Source: Granulicella sp. (GTDB lineage Bacteria; Acidobacteriota; Terriglobia; Terriglobales; Acidobacteriaceae). From it: a stretch of 64,000 nt of DNA. Each line of letters begins with the position of its first letter. Position 1 is the stretch's first letter. The position numbers were made by a program, and so were the translations under genes. Shown here in pieces: positions 51,329 to 60,075 of the stretch. The notes under the pieces are model-generated. The model was not told the origin of the DNA. It saw nothing but the letters and a program-made list of their open reading frames with translations, and searched no databases. The DNA lies in the NCBI GenBank assembly GCA_003132145.1, contig PKWU01000037.1, forward strand, positions 30,325 to 94,324, given 5' to 3'.

Positions 51329-51739
51329 ATGGAGATCAAGCGAATCGGCTCACAGCCTTCAGGAATAGGGCCGGCAGATTACTTTACGGGCGCGGTGCGG
51401 GTTGACAAGTTGTTCGATGCGCCCGATCCCGCCCGCGTCGTTGGTGCCAGCGTCACCTTTGAACCCGGCGCGCGGACTGCATGGCATACGCATCCTCTCG
51501 GGCAGACTCTGATCGTCACATCCGGTTGTGGCAGAGTGCAGCGTTGGGGCGGCCTCGTCGAGGAGATCCGGCCTGGCGATGTCATCTGGTTTCCACCCGG
51601 AGAGAAGCATTGGCATGGGGCGGCGCCAACGACGGCGATGACCCATATTGCCGTTCTGGAACATCTGAATGGCAAAACTGCCGACTGGATGGAGCAGGTG
51701 TCCGACGAGCAGTACCACGCAGTGCCGAGCGCGAGCTGA
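51329..51739 (+). CDS. Cupin-domain protein
   Basis: 136 residues. Cupin motif 1 [22 protein letters not shown] (His ligands) and motif 2 [19 protein letters not shown] are complete, as in small single-domain cupins found next to carboxymuconolactone decarboxylases or as (R)-mandelonitrile-lyase-like enzymes. Reaction unknown. It is the last intact gene of the cluster before the pseudogene. Confidence 0.88.
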   Translation: MEIKRIGSQPSGIGPADYFTGAVRVDKLFDAPDPARVVGASVTFEPGARTAWHTHPLGQTLIVTSGCGRVQRWGGLVEEIRPGDVIWFPPGEKHWHGAAPTTAMTHIAVLEHLNGKTADWMEQVSDEQYHAVPSAS

Positions 51740-51777
51740 CCGCGGTCAGCATGAGAGCTGCGTCCGGAGGAGAAGGA

Positions 51778-51913
51778 ATGCACATCGACCTGAGTGGCAA
51801 GACCGCTTTCGTCACCGGGGGTCCAAAGGCATCGGCAAGACCATCGCCGAGACACTGGCCGACTGCGGCGCGAATGTCGGCGTGATGGCTCGATGTAAGG
51901 AGGAGCTGGAGGG
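51778..51913 (+). pseudogene. Frameshifted N-terminal fragment of a short-chain dehydrogenase
   Basis: A GGAGGAGAAGG ribosome site and ATG 51778 start MHIDLSGKTAFVTGG. One base is missing near 51820-51826, after which the SDR sequence continues in another frame (GSKGIGKTIAETLADCGANVGVMARCKEELEG). Only ~43 codons of the ~250 remain, then the sequence changes to integrase. The NAD site was TGGSKGIG. A dead gene fragment. Confidence 0.8.
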
Positions 51914-52112
51914 TGTAGACCTGTACGCGGTGGGGCAGATTCTAGGCCACAAGACGCCACGCATGACGCAACGCTACGCACACCTGTCGCCCGATTACAT
52001 GGCCGGAGCGGTGGGCAAGCTGGACGGCATCATGGGCGGGATGATGCCCAAAGCCCTGCCAAGTGATCTTCATTTAGTCACCACAGAGTCACCAGAAAAT
52101 CGTGCCGCATAG
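51914..52112 (+). pseudogene. C-terminal remnant of a tyrosine recombinase (integrase)
   Basis: Encodes DLYAVGQILGHKTPRMTQRYAHLSPDYM, the last box of phage-type tyrosine recombinases, with the His of LGHK and the catalytic Tyr of QRYAHL. The N-terminal ~300 residues are absent; an SDR fragment is joined directly before it. It lies 29 bases from the 3' end of tRNA-Glu, the usual place of an integrase for an island inserted there. Confidence 0.82.
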
Positions 52113-52140
52113 GGCGACTCTGCTAACTTGCTGAATTGAT

Positions 52141-52215
52141 TGGTGTCCCCAACGGGACTCGAACCCGTGTTACCGCCGTGAAAGGGCGGTGTCCTAACCA
52201 CTGAACGATGGGGAC
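52141..52215 (-). tRNA. tRNA-Glu (anticodon TTC), CCA encoded
   Basis: Minus strand. Acceptor 5' gtcccca pairs with tggggac, then discriminator a and encoded cca. The anticodon arm is ccgcc-ctTTCac-ggcgg and the T arm carries ggttcgagtcc. Closely similar to E. coli tRNA-Glu. The only RNA gene I can support in the window. Confidence 0.95.
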
Positions 52216-52482
52216 CAGAGGCGGATTCCGGCCAGAATTGCGCTCCAACCCAAACTCCACGCTACCAACATCGAGGGCGAGAGTCAAAGGCGTCCCGGTG
52301 GATGGAGAAAGCCGGTTTGATGAGGGAGCGCGGGAAGAAAATGTCCCGGAAATCCACGGCGGGGTTGCGCGTAGGATGTTTCGAGGGGGCAGTCCGAAGT
52401 TGCACCCCGATTTTTCACACCACCGAGCAAAGGCACTCGTCGGGGACCCCGAATTTTTTGAAACCGTAAAGGCGTACGTATT

Positions 52483-53151
52483 ATGAACTCTTCCGCATCT
52501 GGCCGCAGTGAAGTGGGCCGCAATGAAGCTGGCCGCAGTGAAGTAGGGCGCATTGAAGTCATCACCGGGCCGATGTTCTCCGGCAAGAGCGAGGAGCTGA
52601 TCCGCCGCCTGAAGCGCGCGCGGATTGCGCGCCAGCGGGTGGCCTGCTTCAAGCCGGACATCGACCTGCGCTACCACCGCACGGCGATCGCGTCGCACAG
52701 CGCGCAGACGCATGAGGCGGTGACGGTGCCCAATGTGGCGCGATTGCGCGAGGCGATCTACGGACAGTTGCCCGAGGTTGAGGTGATCGGCATCGACGAG
52801 GCGCAGTTCTTCGACCAGTCGATTGTGCATCTGGTGGGCGAGCTGGTGCACATGGGCAAACGGATCCTGATCGCCGGGCTGGATACGACGTTTACGGGCG
52901 AGCCGTTTGGGCCGATTCCGGCGCTGATGGCCATCTCCGACGAGGTGACGAAGCTGTCGGCGGTGTGCATTGTGTGCGGCGCTCCGGCCATCCACACGCA
53001 GCGGCTGGGGGCGAGCCGCGAGCTGGTGGTGGTGGGCGCGGCGGGAGTGTACGAGGCGCGCTGCCGCGCCTGCTTCCGCCCCTACCTGAACGCGCCGGAG
53101 GGTGAGCAGATGGAGCTGCCCGACGCGGAGCAGTTGCGCGTCGCGCCGTAG
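52483..53151 (+). CDS. tdk: Thymidine kinase, type II
   Basis: 222 residues. P-loop GPMFSGKSEELIRR, DEAQFF (Walker B/catalytic Glu) and LDTTFTGEPFGPIP lid. A zinc site is built by CIVCG and CRAC. Phosphorylates thymidine with ATP (salvage). Before the kinase core lies a 4x5-residue repeat (GRSEV, GRNEA, GRSEV, GRIEV) coded by 15-bp units at 52501-52560; most TKs begin about at the last unit. Length and key residues otherwise normal. Confidence 0.94.
   Translation: MNSSASGRSEVGRNEAGRSEVGRIEVITGPMFSGKSEELIRRLKRARIARQRVACFKPDIDLRYHRTAIASHSAQTHEAVTVPNVARLREAIYGQLPEVEVIGIDEAQFFDQSIVHLVGELVHMGKRILIAGLDTTFTGEPFGPIPALMAISDEVTKLSAVCIVCGAPAIHTQRLGASRELVVVGAAGVYEARCRACFRPYLNAPEGEQMELPDAEQLRVAP
52501..52560. 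repeat. 15-bp tandem repeat at the 5' end of tdk (4 units)
   Basis: Units ggccgcagtgaagtg, ggccgcaatgaagct, ggccgcagtgaagta and gggcgcattgaagtc, all in frame, giving a GR(S/N/I)E(V/A) peptide repeat at thymidine kinase residues 7-26. Confidence 0.85.
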
Positions 53152-53214
53152 CAGCGCGATATTTTTCGCCTCTGCGGCGCGCTTATCTGCATCGAAATAG
53201 CAGGAGGAATTGCC

Positions 53215-53787
53215 ATGCGCCTCATGCGTCCCGTCTTTGCGGTCTCCGTCTCCGCTTTCTGCCTTCTCGCGTTCACCCTTCTCACCAGTTTCGTTCATGC
53301 CCAGTATGGGAACCATCCGGCGGCCCTGAAAACTCTGGTTGTTCCCATCAAAACTTCGACTGGGCAGGATGCCGGCAGCGCGACGTTCAAGGAGAGCAAG
53401 GACGGCAAGCAGCTCTCCATCACGGTGAAGCTGAAGAACCTGCCGTTTGGCGAACACGCCGTACACATCCACCAGAACCCGGTGTGCGACGCGCCCGACT
53501 TCAAGACTGCCGGCGGCCACTTCAACCCCGACGGCAAGCAGCACGGGATGTTGAACCCAATGGGCCACCACAACGGCGACATGCCGCAGAACATCTCCAT
53601 CGGCGAGAACCACACAGGCGAGATCACCTACAAGGTTGACTACCTGACGCTGGAGCCCGGCGCGCCGACCTCGGTGCTTGGGCGGTCGATCATGGTGCAT
53701 GAGAAGGCCGACGACATGAAGACCGATCCCACGGGAAACGCGGGCAACCGCATTGCGTGCGGTGTGATTCCGGCGCCGGCGATGTAA
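53215..53787 (+). CDS. sodC: Cu/Zn superoxide dismutase, exported
   Basis: 190 residues. Signal peptide ~1-28 (ends SFVHAQ). Metal ligands in FGEHAVHIHQNPVC, GGHFNPDGKQHG and the C-terminal RIACGVI cysteine for the disulfide. Converts superoxide to peroxide and oxygen in the periplasm. AGGAGGAATTGCC before the ATG is a strong ribosome site. No regulator adjacent. Confidence 0.94.
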   Translation: MRLMRPVFAVSVSAFCLLAFTLLTSFVHAQYGNHPAALKTLVVPIKTSTGQDAGSATFKESKDGKQLSITVKLKNLPFGEHAVHIHQNPVCDAPDFKTAGGHFNPDGKQHGMLNPMGHHNGDMPQNISIGENHTGEITYKVDYLTLEPGAPTSVLGRSIMVHEKADDMKTDPTGNAGNRIACGVIPAPAM

Positions 53788-53883
53788 TGGCGAGAAACGC
53801 GGTAAGGTAAGGCTCCAGCTTGCAAGCCTCATGGAACGAATCTGTGCGACAATTCGTATCGGTTCGCATGGGAGTTCTCGCAT

Positions 53884-54996
53884 ATGCCGCTTCATTCGCG
53901 TAGTTGGTTTGGACTTACCCTCTTTGTTGGACTCTTCCTGGTAGCCGGTGCGGCGATTGCGCAGACGGCCCCTGCTACGCAGACAGCCCCCACCGCGCAG
54001 ACTGCTCCCACCGCGCAGGCGGCTGCGAGCAGTGCGGCTCCGGCGGCGAGCGATCTTACGTTCGATGTGGCATCGGTGCGGCCTTCGGCTCCGCTAGACC
54101 CGGCAAAGTTGGCTGCGCAGATGCAGGCAGGCAAGATGCCTAACATGGGCATTCACATCAGTGGACTGCGGGCCGAGTATAACTACCTGACGCTGAAGGA
54201 ACTGATTACCGTAGCGTACGAGGTGAAGGACTATCAGATCACCGGGCCGTCGTGGCTGGCAGAGGAGCACTTCGACATTGTGGCGAAGATGCCGGAAGGA
54301 TCGACCAAGGACGACGCTCCGAAGATGCTGCAGGCGCTGCTGAAAGAGCGGTTCAAGCTGGAAGCTCATATAGAAAAACAGGAACATCCGGTGCTGGCGC
54401 TGGTGGTGGGCAAGGGCGGCCCGAAGCTACAGGCGTCGCCCGCGGCTCCTCAGCCGATCGATCCGGACGCGCCGCTGAAGGCCGGGGAGATGAAGATGGA
54501 CACCGCCGACGGGCCGGTCCGCATGACGACACGCGCCGATGGCTCCGCCACGATGAATATGGGAGCAAAGGGCACCTATCAAATAAAAATGGACGGGACG
54601 ACGATACATCTGGACGCCGACACGGTGACCATGGCGGGGTTTGCCGACATGTTGACACGCGTCATGCAGATGGGCGGCGGGGGCGGCAAGCCTGTGGTGG
54701 ACATGACCCAACTGAAGGGCAACTACCAGGTGGCCGTGGATCTTTCCATGGCGGACCTGATGGCCATGGCGCGCGCGCAGTTAGGGGACATGGGTATGAG
54801 CATGCCGGGGGGCACGGGTGCGGCAGGCGGCGGTGCGGGGAGCGGGGCAGCGAGCACAGCGGCGTCCGATCCGGGCGGGAGCGGAGCGACGGTGTATGCC
54901 TCGGTGGAGAAGCTCGGACTCAAACTGGAGTCGCGCAAGGCTCCGGTGGAGCAGGTGGTGGTGGACCGCATGGAGAAGACGCCCACGGAGAACTGA
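53884..54996 (+). CDS. TIGR03435 family exported protein
   Basis: 370 residues. Signal peptide ~8-27, then an 18-bp-repeat linker (QTAPATQTAPTAQTAPTAQ). The core LTFDVASVRPSA, the GGPSWLxEEHFDI-like ITGPSWLAEEHFDIVAKMPEG, and MLQALLKERFKLEAHIEKQEHPVLALVVGKGGPKL match TIGR03435, a family expanded in acidobacteria and related soil bacteria. The end KLGLKLESRKAPVEQVVVDRMEK is typical. Periplasmic, role unknown. A Met/Gly-rich stretch lies near 290-320. Confidence 0.9.
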   Translation: MPLHSRSWFGLTLFVGLFLVAGAAIAQTAPATQTAPTAQTAPTAQAAASSAAPAASDLTFDVASVRPSAPLDPAKLAAQMQAGKMPNMGIHISGLRAEYNYLTLKELITVAYEVKDYQITGPSWLAEEHFDIVAKMPEGSTKDDAPKMLQALLKERFKLEAHIEKQEHPVLALVVGKGGPKLQASPAAPQPIDPDAPLKAGEMKMDTADGPVRMTTRADGSATMNMGAKGTYQIKMDGTTIHLDADTVTMAGFADMLTRVMQMGGGGGKPVVDMTQLKGNYQVAVDLSMADLMAMARAQLGDMGMSMPGGTGAAGGGAGSGAASTAASDPGGSGATVYASVEKLGLKLESRKAPVEQVVVDRMEKTPTEN

Positions 54997-55245
54997 GAGA
55001 CTGGGTCAAGGTTCATGGTTTGAGGGTCGAGGGGCCGGGGGCGGGCCGGCTGGAACCAAGTGGAATGCGATTGCGTATAGATGCTGCATGGGCGTTCTGC
55101 AGATGGCGATGCCGATTGCGGGAGGCGACCTCGGGGTTCTGCGGGACGGGGCGGCCGGGAACGCCGCGCATCGGGACGCGGGGCAGACGGGCCCAACTGG
55201 CGGTACACTTCTGCCATTGGCCGAAGCAACTCCGCAGCGGTCCGG

Positions 55246-55293
55246 GCGGAATGTTCCACGGCTTACTCCGCGGAATGATCTACGGCTTACTCC
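55246..55293. repeat. 24-bp tandem repeat upstream of the ECF sigma gene
   Basis: Two 24-bp units, gcggaatgttccacggctta-ctcc and gcggaatgatctacggctta-ctcc, then partial gcggaact copies to ~55315. It lies 25-95 bp before the TTG start I chose. If a longer frame from ATG 55088 were used, this would code an eight-residue repeat instead. Rest of the 54997-55339 gap shows nothing clear. Confidence 0.75.
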
Positions 55294-55339
55294 GCGGAAC
55301 TCTTCGCGGAACTCACAACGGCCAAGGTACGAGGCTAGC

Positions 55340-55957
55340 TTGCAGCGCACACCGGAACAGGAAGCCGCGCAGGAGGCACTCGGCAGGCTGGTGCGGCGGT
55401 GCGTGGCGGGCGATCCCGAGGCATGGCAGGAGCTGGTGGTCTCGCAGCACAGGCGGATCTATGCGATCTGCTACCGGTTTACCGGGTCGGCGAGCGACGC
55501 CGAAGACCTGACGCAGGATGTCTTCCTGAGGCTGTACCGTAACCTGGCGAGCTTCGACGTGGAGCGGGGCAGCCTTCAGACGTGGATCACGACGCTGGCG
55601 CGCAATCTGCTGGTGGACCACTTCCGGCGGACGCGGCTGGAGCGGGCCACGGACTCGCTGGACGCGAGTTTTTCGGGCGACGACGACGCGACGCTGGCCG
55701 ACCGGATGGCCGACCCTCATCCCTCGCCGGAGGCGCACGCGTCGGGGATGGAGTTGCGGGTGAGTATCCAGCAGGGGCTGGCGCAACTGTCGCCGGAGCT
55801 GCGCGAGGCGGTGATCCTGCGCGACCTGGAAGATATGGACTACAAGGAGATTGCGCAGGTGCTGCGTATCCCCGAAGGCACGGTGAAGAGCCGCATCAGC
55901 CGGGGACGAGGGGAACTTGCAAGGCTTTTGCATCGTATAGAAGGGCAGGTGGTTTAA
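55340..55957 (+). CDS. ECF-type RNA polymerase sigma factor
   Basis: 205 residues. Region 2: RIYAICYRFTGSASDAEDLTQDVFLRLYRNLASFD and SLQTWITTLARNLLVDHFRR. Region 4: LAQLSPELREAVILRDLEDMDYKEIAQVLRIPEGTVKSRISRGRGELARLL. TTG 55340 has GAGG five bases before it and gives normal length; ATG 55088 in the same frame would add 84 residues containing the 24-bp repeat. The stop TAA is directly followed by the GTG of the anti-sigma gene, so translation is coupled. Confidence 0.92.
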   Translation: MQRTPEQEAAQEALGRLVRRCVAGDPEAWQELVVSQHRRIYAICYRFTGSASDAEDLTQDVFLRLYRNLASFDVERGSLQTWITTLARNLLVDHFRRTRLERATDSLDASFSGDDDATLADRMADPHPSPEAHASGMELRVSIQQGLAQLSPELREAVILRDLEDMDYKEIAQVLRIPEGTVKSRISRGRGELARLLHRIEGQVV

Positions 55958-56965
55958 GTGGCAGACGGAAGACAGTTCGGCAGCCCGAAGGTTTTGCGGT
56001 TCGGGGAGAAGAGCGCCGGGATGCGGGCGGGCGATGGCGGGCAGTGCGCCGAGTGCGAGGCCCGGCTGGCCGACGCTCTGGATGGGACGCTGACCGTGGA
56101 GCAGCAGAAGCTCTTCGCAGAGCATACGGCCGAGTGCGGGATGTGCAGCGAGACGCTGGCCGACGCGCGGCGCGGGGCCGCATGGCTGGAGATGCTGCGC
56201 GCGCCACGGCCAGAGCCTCCGGCGGAGCTGCTGGAACGGATTCTGGCCGAGATCAGCGGGGCACAGGGATTGGCAAACCCCGGCCGGGTGGTTTCCGAGC
56301 GCGCGGGAGCCGCGGGCGCAACTCTGGGCCGGCCGCCGCTGTTTGGCGGCGTGGCTGCTGTGGCGCCGGGCTACGGAATGCCCGCTGCGGCGGCGAGCTA
56401 TGGCAACGTGGTTCCCTTCCGCAGGCGCGTGGTCTCCACGATGCGGCGAAGCTCGTTCGGGCAGATTGTGTTTCAGCCGCGCTTTGCCATGACCGCTGCG
56501 ATGGCTTTCTTCTCCATCGCGCTGACCATGAACCTGACCGGCGTGCGCCTGCTGGACCTGAGGGCGAGCGACCTGCGGCCAAGCAGCCTGAAGCGTGACT
56601 ATCATGACGCGAACGCGCGCGTGGTGCGGTATTACGAAGGGCTGCGTGTGGTCTACGAGCTGGAGTCGCGGGTGCACGATTTTGAAGGCGCCACGGACAA
56701 CAACCTTCCCGCTGCGGGCCGGAGTTTGCCATCCAATCCCGGCCAGCCCGCCGTGCAAGCCCCATCCGCGCAGCCGGGTTCGGGAGGCCAGAAGGCCGCT
56801 CCTCCGGCTGACATAACGCAGCCCGATCGCAAGAGGCCCGCCCCCAACCCCGGCACCAGCCGCCGCGAAGAGCTCAACCCAAGCCGCCGCCTGGTCGCCG
56901 CAAGTCGATCCGGCAGAGGCTTTGGCAACCCGATTCACGCACACACAGAAAGGGGCATGGCATGA
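55958..56965 (+). CDS. Zinc-finger (zf-HC2) anti-sigma factor, membrane protein
   Basis: 335 residues, GTG start touching the sigma stop. Anti-sigma zinc module: Cys30, Cys33, then His56-x3-Cys60-x2-Cys63 (HTAECGMC). One transmembrane helix at ~170-190 (AMTAAMAFFSIALTMNLTG). A periplasmic Pro/Arg-rich tail follows. It should hold the preceding sigma factor at the membrane until a signal arrives. Overlaps the next gene by four bases. Confidence 0.88.
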   Translation: MADGRQFGSPKVLRFGEKSAGMRAGDGGQCAECEARLADALDGTLTVEQQKLFAEHTAECGMCSETLADARRGAAWLEMLRAPRPEPPAELLERILAEISGAQGLANPGRVVSERAGAAGATLGRPPLFGGVAAVAPGYGMPAAAASYGNVVPFRRRVVSTMRRSSFGQIVFQPRFAMTAAMAFFSIALTMNLTGVRLLDLRASDLRPSSLKRDYHDANARVVRYYEGLRVVYELESRVHDFEGATDNNLPAAGRSLPSNPGQPAVQAPSAQPGSGGQKAAPPADITQPDRKRPAPNPGTSRREELNPSRRLVAASRSGRGFGNPIHAHTERGMA

Positions 56966-58257
56966 ACTGCGCAAACCATCCCGATCGTGAAAATGCGGCC
57001 TTCTGCCAAAACTGCGGCAAGCCGGTCTGCAGCGAATGCGTCCGCAACGTGGGAAGCTCCATCTTCTGCGAACCCTGCCTGGCGGCGCGTGTTGCCGGCA
57101 GCGCTCCGCCCGCCGGCTACGGCTACACATCCTACACCGGCGGCGCGGGCTATCCGCCTGCCGGAGCGCCCGCCACGGGCGAGCCCAGCCCCGGACTGGC
57201 CGCGCTACTGGGATTTATTCCCGGCGTGGGCGCGATGTACAACGGGCAGTACGCCAAGGGACTGGCTCACCTGATCGTCTTCGCGGTTCTGGTATCGCTG
57301 CCCGGGATCTTCCACTTATTCATCTTGGGTTGGATCTTCTATATGGTCTTCGAGGCGTACCACACCGCGAAGGCGCGCCGCGAAGGCGCGCCGCTGCCCA
57401 ATCCGTTTGGGTTGAACGACCTCTCGGAGCGGCTGGGCTTCGGCAAGGCGTGGCCCGGTAGCGCACCGAACGTGGCTGTGTATCCAGCCGCGACAGGCCC
57501 CGATCCCGCGGCGCAACCCACAGGCGGTGCAGCGGCAGGCACGCCGTCGCAGGAACCCAACGCGCCTGGCCCATATGCTCCGCCTGTAAATCCCTACACG
57601 CCGCCTTATACTCCTCCCTACGCGCCGCCCTACGCACCGGCCTACACGCCGCCGTACAGCTATCCCTACGATCCGCCGGGTGCTCCGGCTGCTCCCGTGC
57701 CTCCCTACGCCGATGTCAAGGTTCCGTACTACCGCCGGTTTCCATCCGGAGCGATCTGGCTAATCGTTCTCGGCCTGATCTTTCTGGTGGGCGACAATGG
57801 CTTCTTCCACATCTTTCACCATCCTGTCTTCTGGCCAATTCTGACGATCGCCGTCGGGGTATGGATCTTCGTGCATAAGATGATCTGCTCCGGCCATGGG
57901 CTGGAGAACGACGGCAGCGCGTACTACCAGTGGTGCTTCGCGCGCGCCGTGCGCTGCTCTTTCTGGGTGATCCTGACTGGCGTGATCTGGCTGCTGGATG
58001 TGCTCGACATCCTCTCCTGGCGGCGCAGTTGGCCGCTGTTCCTCATCGCCGCGGGCGTGGTGCTCTTGTTCAAGCGCACCCTGTTTGGCGGATGTGGATA
58101 CGAACCCGGCGGCCATGGATCTGGCAGCGGCCAGCCGGGCAGCGCGCCGCCTGCGCCGCCGGTCACCAGCACTGACCCGGTCTCCGGCGAACCTTCGTAC
58201 GATCATTCCGGCAGCGACTCCGGCAACGACGCACACAACGATCCGGAAGGAAGGTAA
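56962..58257 (+). CDS. B-box zinc-finger / DUF5668 (LiaF-like) membrane protein
   Basis: 431 residues. N-terminal CANHPDRENAAFCQNCGKPVCSECV...CEPC (B-box zinc finger). Two helices at ~80-130 (LAALLGFIPGVGAMYNGQYAKGL). A Pro/Tyr-rich linker (PPYTPPY units) at ~205-240. A C-terminal set of LiaI/DUF5668 helices (AIWLIVLGLIFLVGDNGFF... LLDVLDILSWRRSWPLFLIAAGVVLLF). In Firmicutes LiaF senses envelope damage. Third gene of the sigma operon; starts inside the anti-sigma end. Confidence 0.85.
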   Translation: MNCANHPDRENAAFCQNCGKPVCSECVRNVGSSIFCEPCLAARVAGSAPPAGYGYTSYTGGAGYPPAGAPATGEPSPGLAALLGFIPGVGAMYNGQYAKGLAHLIVFAVLVSLPGIFHLFILGWIFYMVFEAYHTAKARREGAPLPNPFGLNDLSERLGFGKAWPGSAPNVAVYPAATGPDPAAQPTGGAAAGTPSQEPNAPGPYAPPVNPYTPPYTPPYAPPYAPAYTPPYSYPYDPPGAPAAPVPPYADVKVPYYRRFPSGAIWLIVLGLIFLVGDNGFFHIFHHPVFWPILTIAVGVWIFVHKMICSGHGLENDGSAYYQWCFARAVRCSFWVILTGVIWLLDVLDILSWRRSWPLFLIAAGVVLLFKRTLFGGCGYEPGGHGSGSGQPGSAPPAPPVTSTDPVSGEPSYDHSGSDSGNDAHNDPEGR

Positions 58258-58260
58258 ATC

Positions 58261-59895
58261 ATGGCGAGCTATCCTCCACCACCGCCTCCTCCACCGCCCG
58301 GTTACGATCCACGTGCGCAACGGCGGTTCTACCACGACCAGTTGCGCGCCCAGGTGCGCGCGCAGTGTAACGCGGCCCGCGCGCAGAGCTACCAGGTCCG
58401 CGCCCAGATGCGGGGAATGCGCCGCAGCTCCGTTCTCAGCCCCATCCTGCTGATCGCCGTTGGCGTTGTCTTTCTGCTGATTGAGACCGGACGCCTGGAC
58501 CACCAGATATTCTGGGGCTGGTACGGACATTGGTGGCCTCTGCTGCTGGTGGCGGCCGGCATTATTCTGCTGGCCGAGTGGACCTTCGACCAGGTCCATC
58601 TGCGCGATCCCCAGCGCAGACCCTACCGCCGCTGCATCGGCTTCGGCGTCTTCCTCATGCTGTTCTTTCTGGTGCTTGCCGGCGTCATCGGACATCACAT
58701 CACATCCGGAGAGCGATGGGACAACGGAGGCTGGCACTTCGATCAGGAGAACCTGGACGAGTTCTTCGGCGACAAGCACGAGAGCGATCAGACGCTGGAC
58801 CTCGCCTTCCCGGCCGGCGGCTCGCTTGCCGTGGTGAACCCGCGCGGCGATGTGACGATCGACGGCACCAGCGACGACGGACGCGTACACATCGCGGAGC
58901 ACAAGCAGGTCTACGCCCGCACCGACCCCGAAGCGGAGAGCAAGGCGCAGCAGCTTCGCCCTGTGCTGACTAACGAAGGTCTTGCATTCACGCTGACGGT
59001 GCCTTCGCTGGATGGCACCCGGGCCGATCTGGTAATTATGGTTCCAGCGGCGGCGGCAATCAATGTCAATGCCAACCGCGGCGACATCCACGTTGCGTCG
59101 ATCAAGGCCCCGGTTGCGGTAACGGCGAACCATGGGGAGGTTGAGCTGTCCGCCATCACCGGGCCGGCCACGGCGCACATCAACAACGGCGGTTCGTCGA
59201 TCTCCGCGCACAGCATGGGCGGCGGGATCGCTATCCAGGGACACGCACAGGATGTGACTCTCTCCGACATTGTGGGCACGGTGACGCTGGGAGGAGAGTT
59301 CTTCGGGACGACCCATCTGGAACGCATCAACGGGACCATTCACTTTCGCACCAGCCGCACCGACTTTCAGGTTGCCCGGCTGGACGGCGAGGCGGAGATC
59401 AGCCCCCACTCGGACCTGACGGTGAATCAGGCGCTGGGACCGCTTGTGCTGACCACCAGCAACCGCAACATCAGCCTCGACCGCATCAGCGGCGCCGTCG
59501 CCGTCACTGATCGCAATGGGACGATCGACCTGACGGCCGCGCCTCCGCTGGGCACAATCGACCTGGAAGACCGCAACGGCTCGGTGAAGCTGATCCTGCC
59601 CGAGCACGCAGGCTTCTCCGTCCAGGCCAACACCACCAATGGGGAGATCTATACGGACTTCCCGCTTCCCGCCTCGGGCAGCGAGAGCCATAAGAACATC
59701 AGCGGAACGGTGGGCGCAGGCGGGCCGATGGTCCACATCACAACCACCTATGGCGACCTCTCCATCGACAAGGGCATGGTCGCGCCGCTGCCTCCGCTGC
59801 CGCCCGCTCCGCCCAAACTGACACTCGCTCCAGGCCAGCCACCGCGCGCGCCGCATGTTGGCAAGGTAAAGGGTACGGGAGTGCCTGCGCCATAG
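58261..59895 (+). CDS. DUF5668 + DUF4097 envelope protein
   Basis: 544 residues. Proline-rich start, then helices of the LiaI/DUF5668 type (~55-135: ILLIAVGVVFLLIETGRLDHQ... WWPLLLVAAGIILLAEWTFD). The C-terminal 350 residues are a DUF4097 beta-helix (GGSLAVVNPRGDVTIDGTSDDG; repeated ...GEVELSAITG, ...RISGAVAVTDRNGTIDL), an adhesin-like periplasmic domain. Follows after 3 bases, so fourth gene of the operon. Probably reports or answers envelope stress with the sigma pair. Confidence 0.86.
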   Translation: MASYPPPPPPPPPGYDPRAQRRFYHDQLRAQVRAQCNAARAQSYQVRAQMRGMRRSSVLSPILLIAVGVVFLLIETGRLDHQIFWGWYGHWWPLLLVAAGIILLAEWTFDQVHLRDPQRRPYRRCIGFGVFLMLFFLVLAGVIGHHITSGERWDNGGWHFDQENLDEFFGDKHESDQTLDLAFPAGGSLAVVNPRGDVTIDGTSDDGRVHIAEHKQVYARTDPEAESKAQQLRPVLTNEGLAFTLTVPSLDGTRADLVIMVPAAAAINVNANRGDIHVASIKAPVAVTANHGEVELSAITGPATAHINNGGSSISAHSMGGGIAIQGHAQDVTLSDIVGTVTLGGEFFGTTHLERINGTIHFRTSRTDFQVARLDGEAEISPHSDLTVNQALGPLVLTTSNRNISLDRISGAVAVTDRNGTIDLTAAPPLGTIDLEDRNGSVKLILPEHAGFSVQANTTNGEIYTDFPLPASGSESHKNISGTVGAGGPMVHITTTYGDLSIDKGMVAPLPPLPPAPPKLTLAPGQPPRAPHVGKVKGTGVPAP

Positions 59896-59910
59896 GACGC
59901 GCCTACAGCG

Positions 59911-60075
59911 TTACTCCTGTGGTTTGGTCTGCGGGGGGTGGGGACGGAACTCCGGGGCAAAGCGGCCGTCGGGCGAGCGCGGGGTGGCCGGTTTGGACTG
60001 CGGGACGGTCTGGGTGCCGCGCGGGTTGGGGATGGGCTTGAGGGAGTGGGTCTGGCCTTCGGAATGAATCTGCAT
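59911..60075 (-). CDS. Small proline-rich protein, unknown
   Basis: 54 residues from ATG 60075, which has AAAGGAG seven bases upstream. Rich in Pro, Thr and Gln; no folded domain expected (MQIHSEGQTHSLKPIPNPRG start). Lies tail to tail with the DUF4097 gene, 15 bases away. No family recognised. Confidence 0.55.
   Translation of the reverse strand: MQIHSEGQTHSLKPIPNPRGTQTVPQSKPATPRSPDGRFAPEFRPHPPQTKPQE

Noticed and set aside
52123-53895. 590-codon minus-strand open frame opposite tdk and sodC
   Set aside because: It is antisense to two well-supported genes and has no recognisable domain; typical of high-GC shadow frames.
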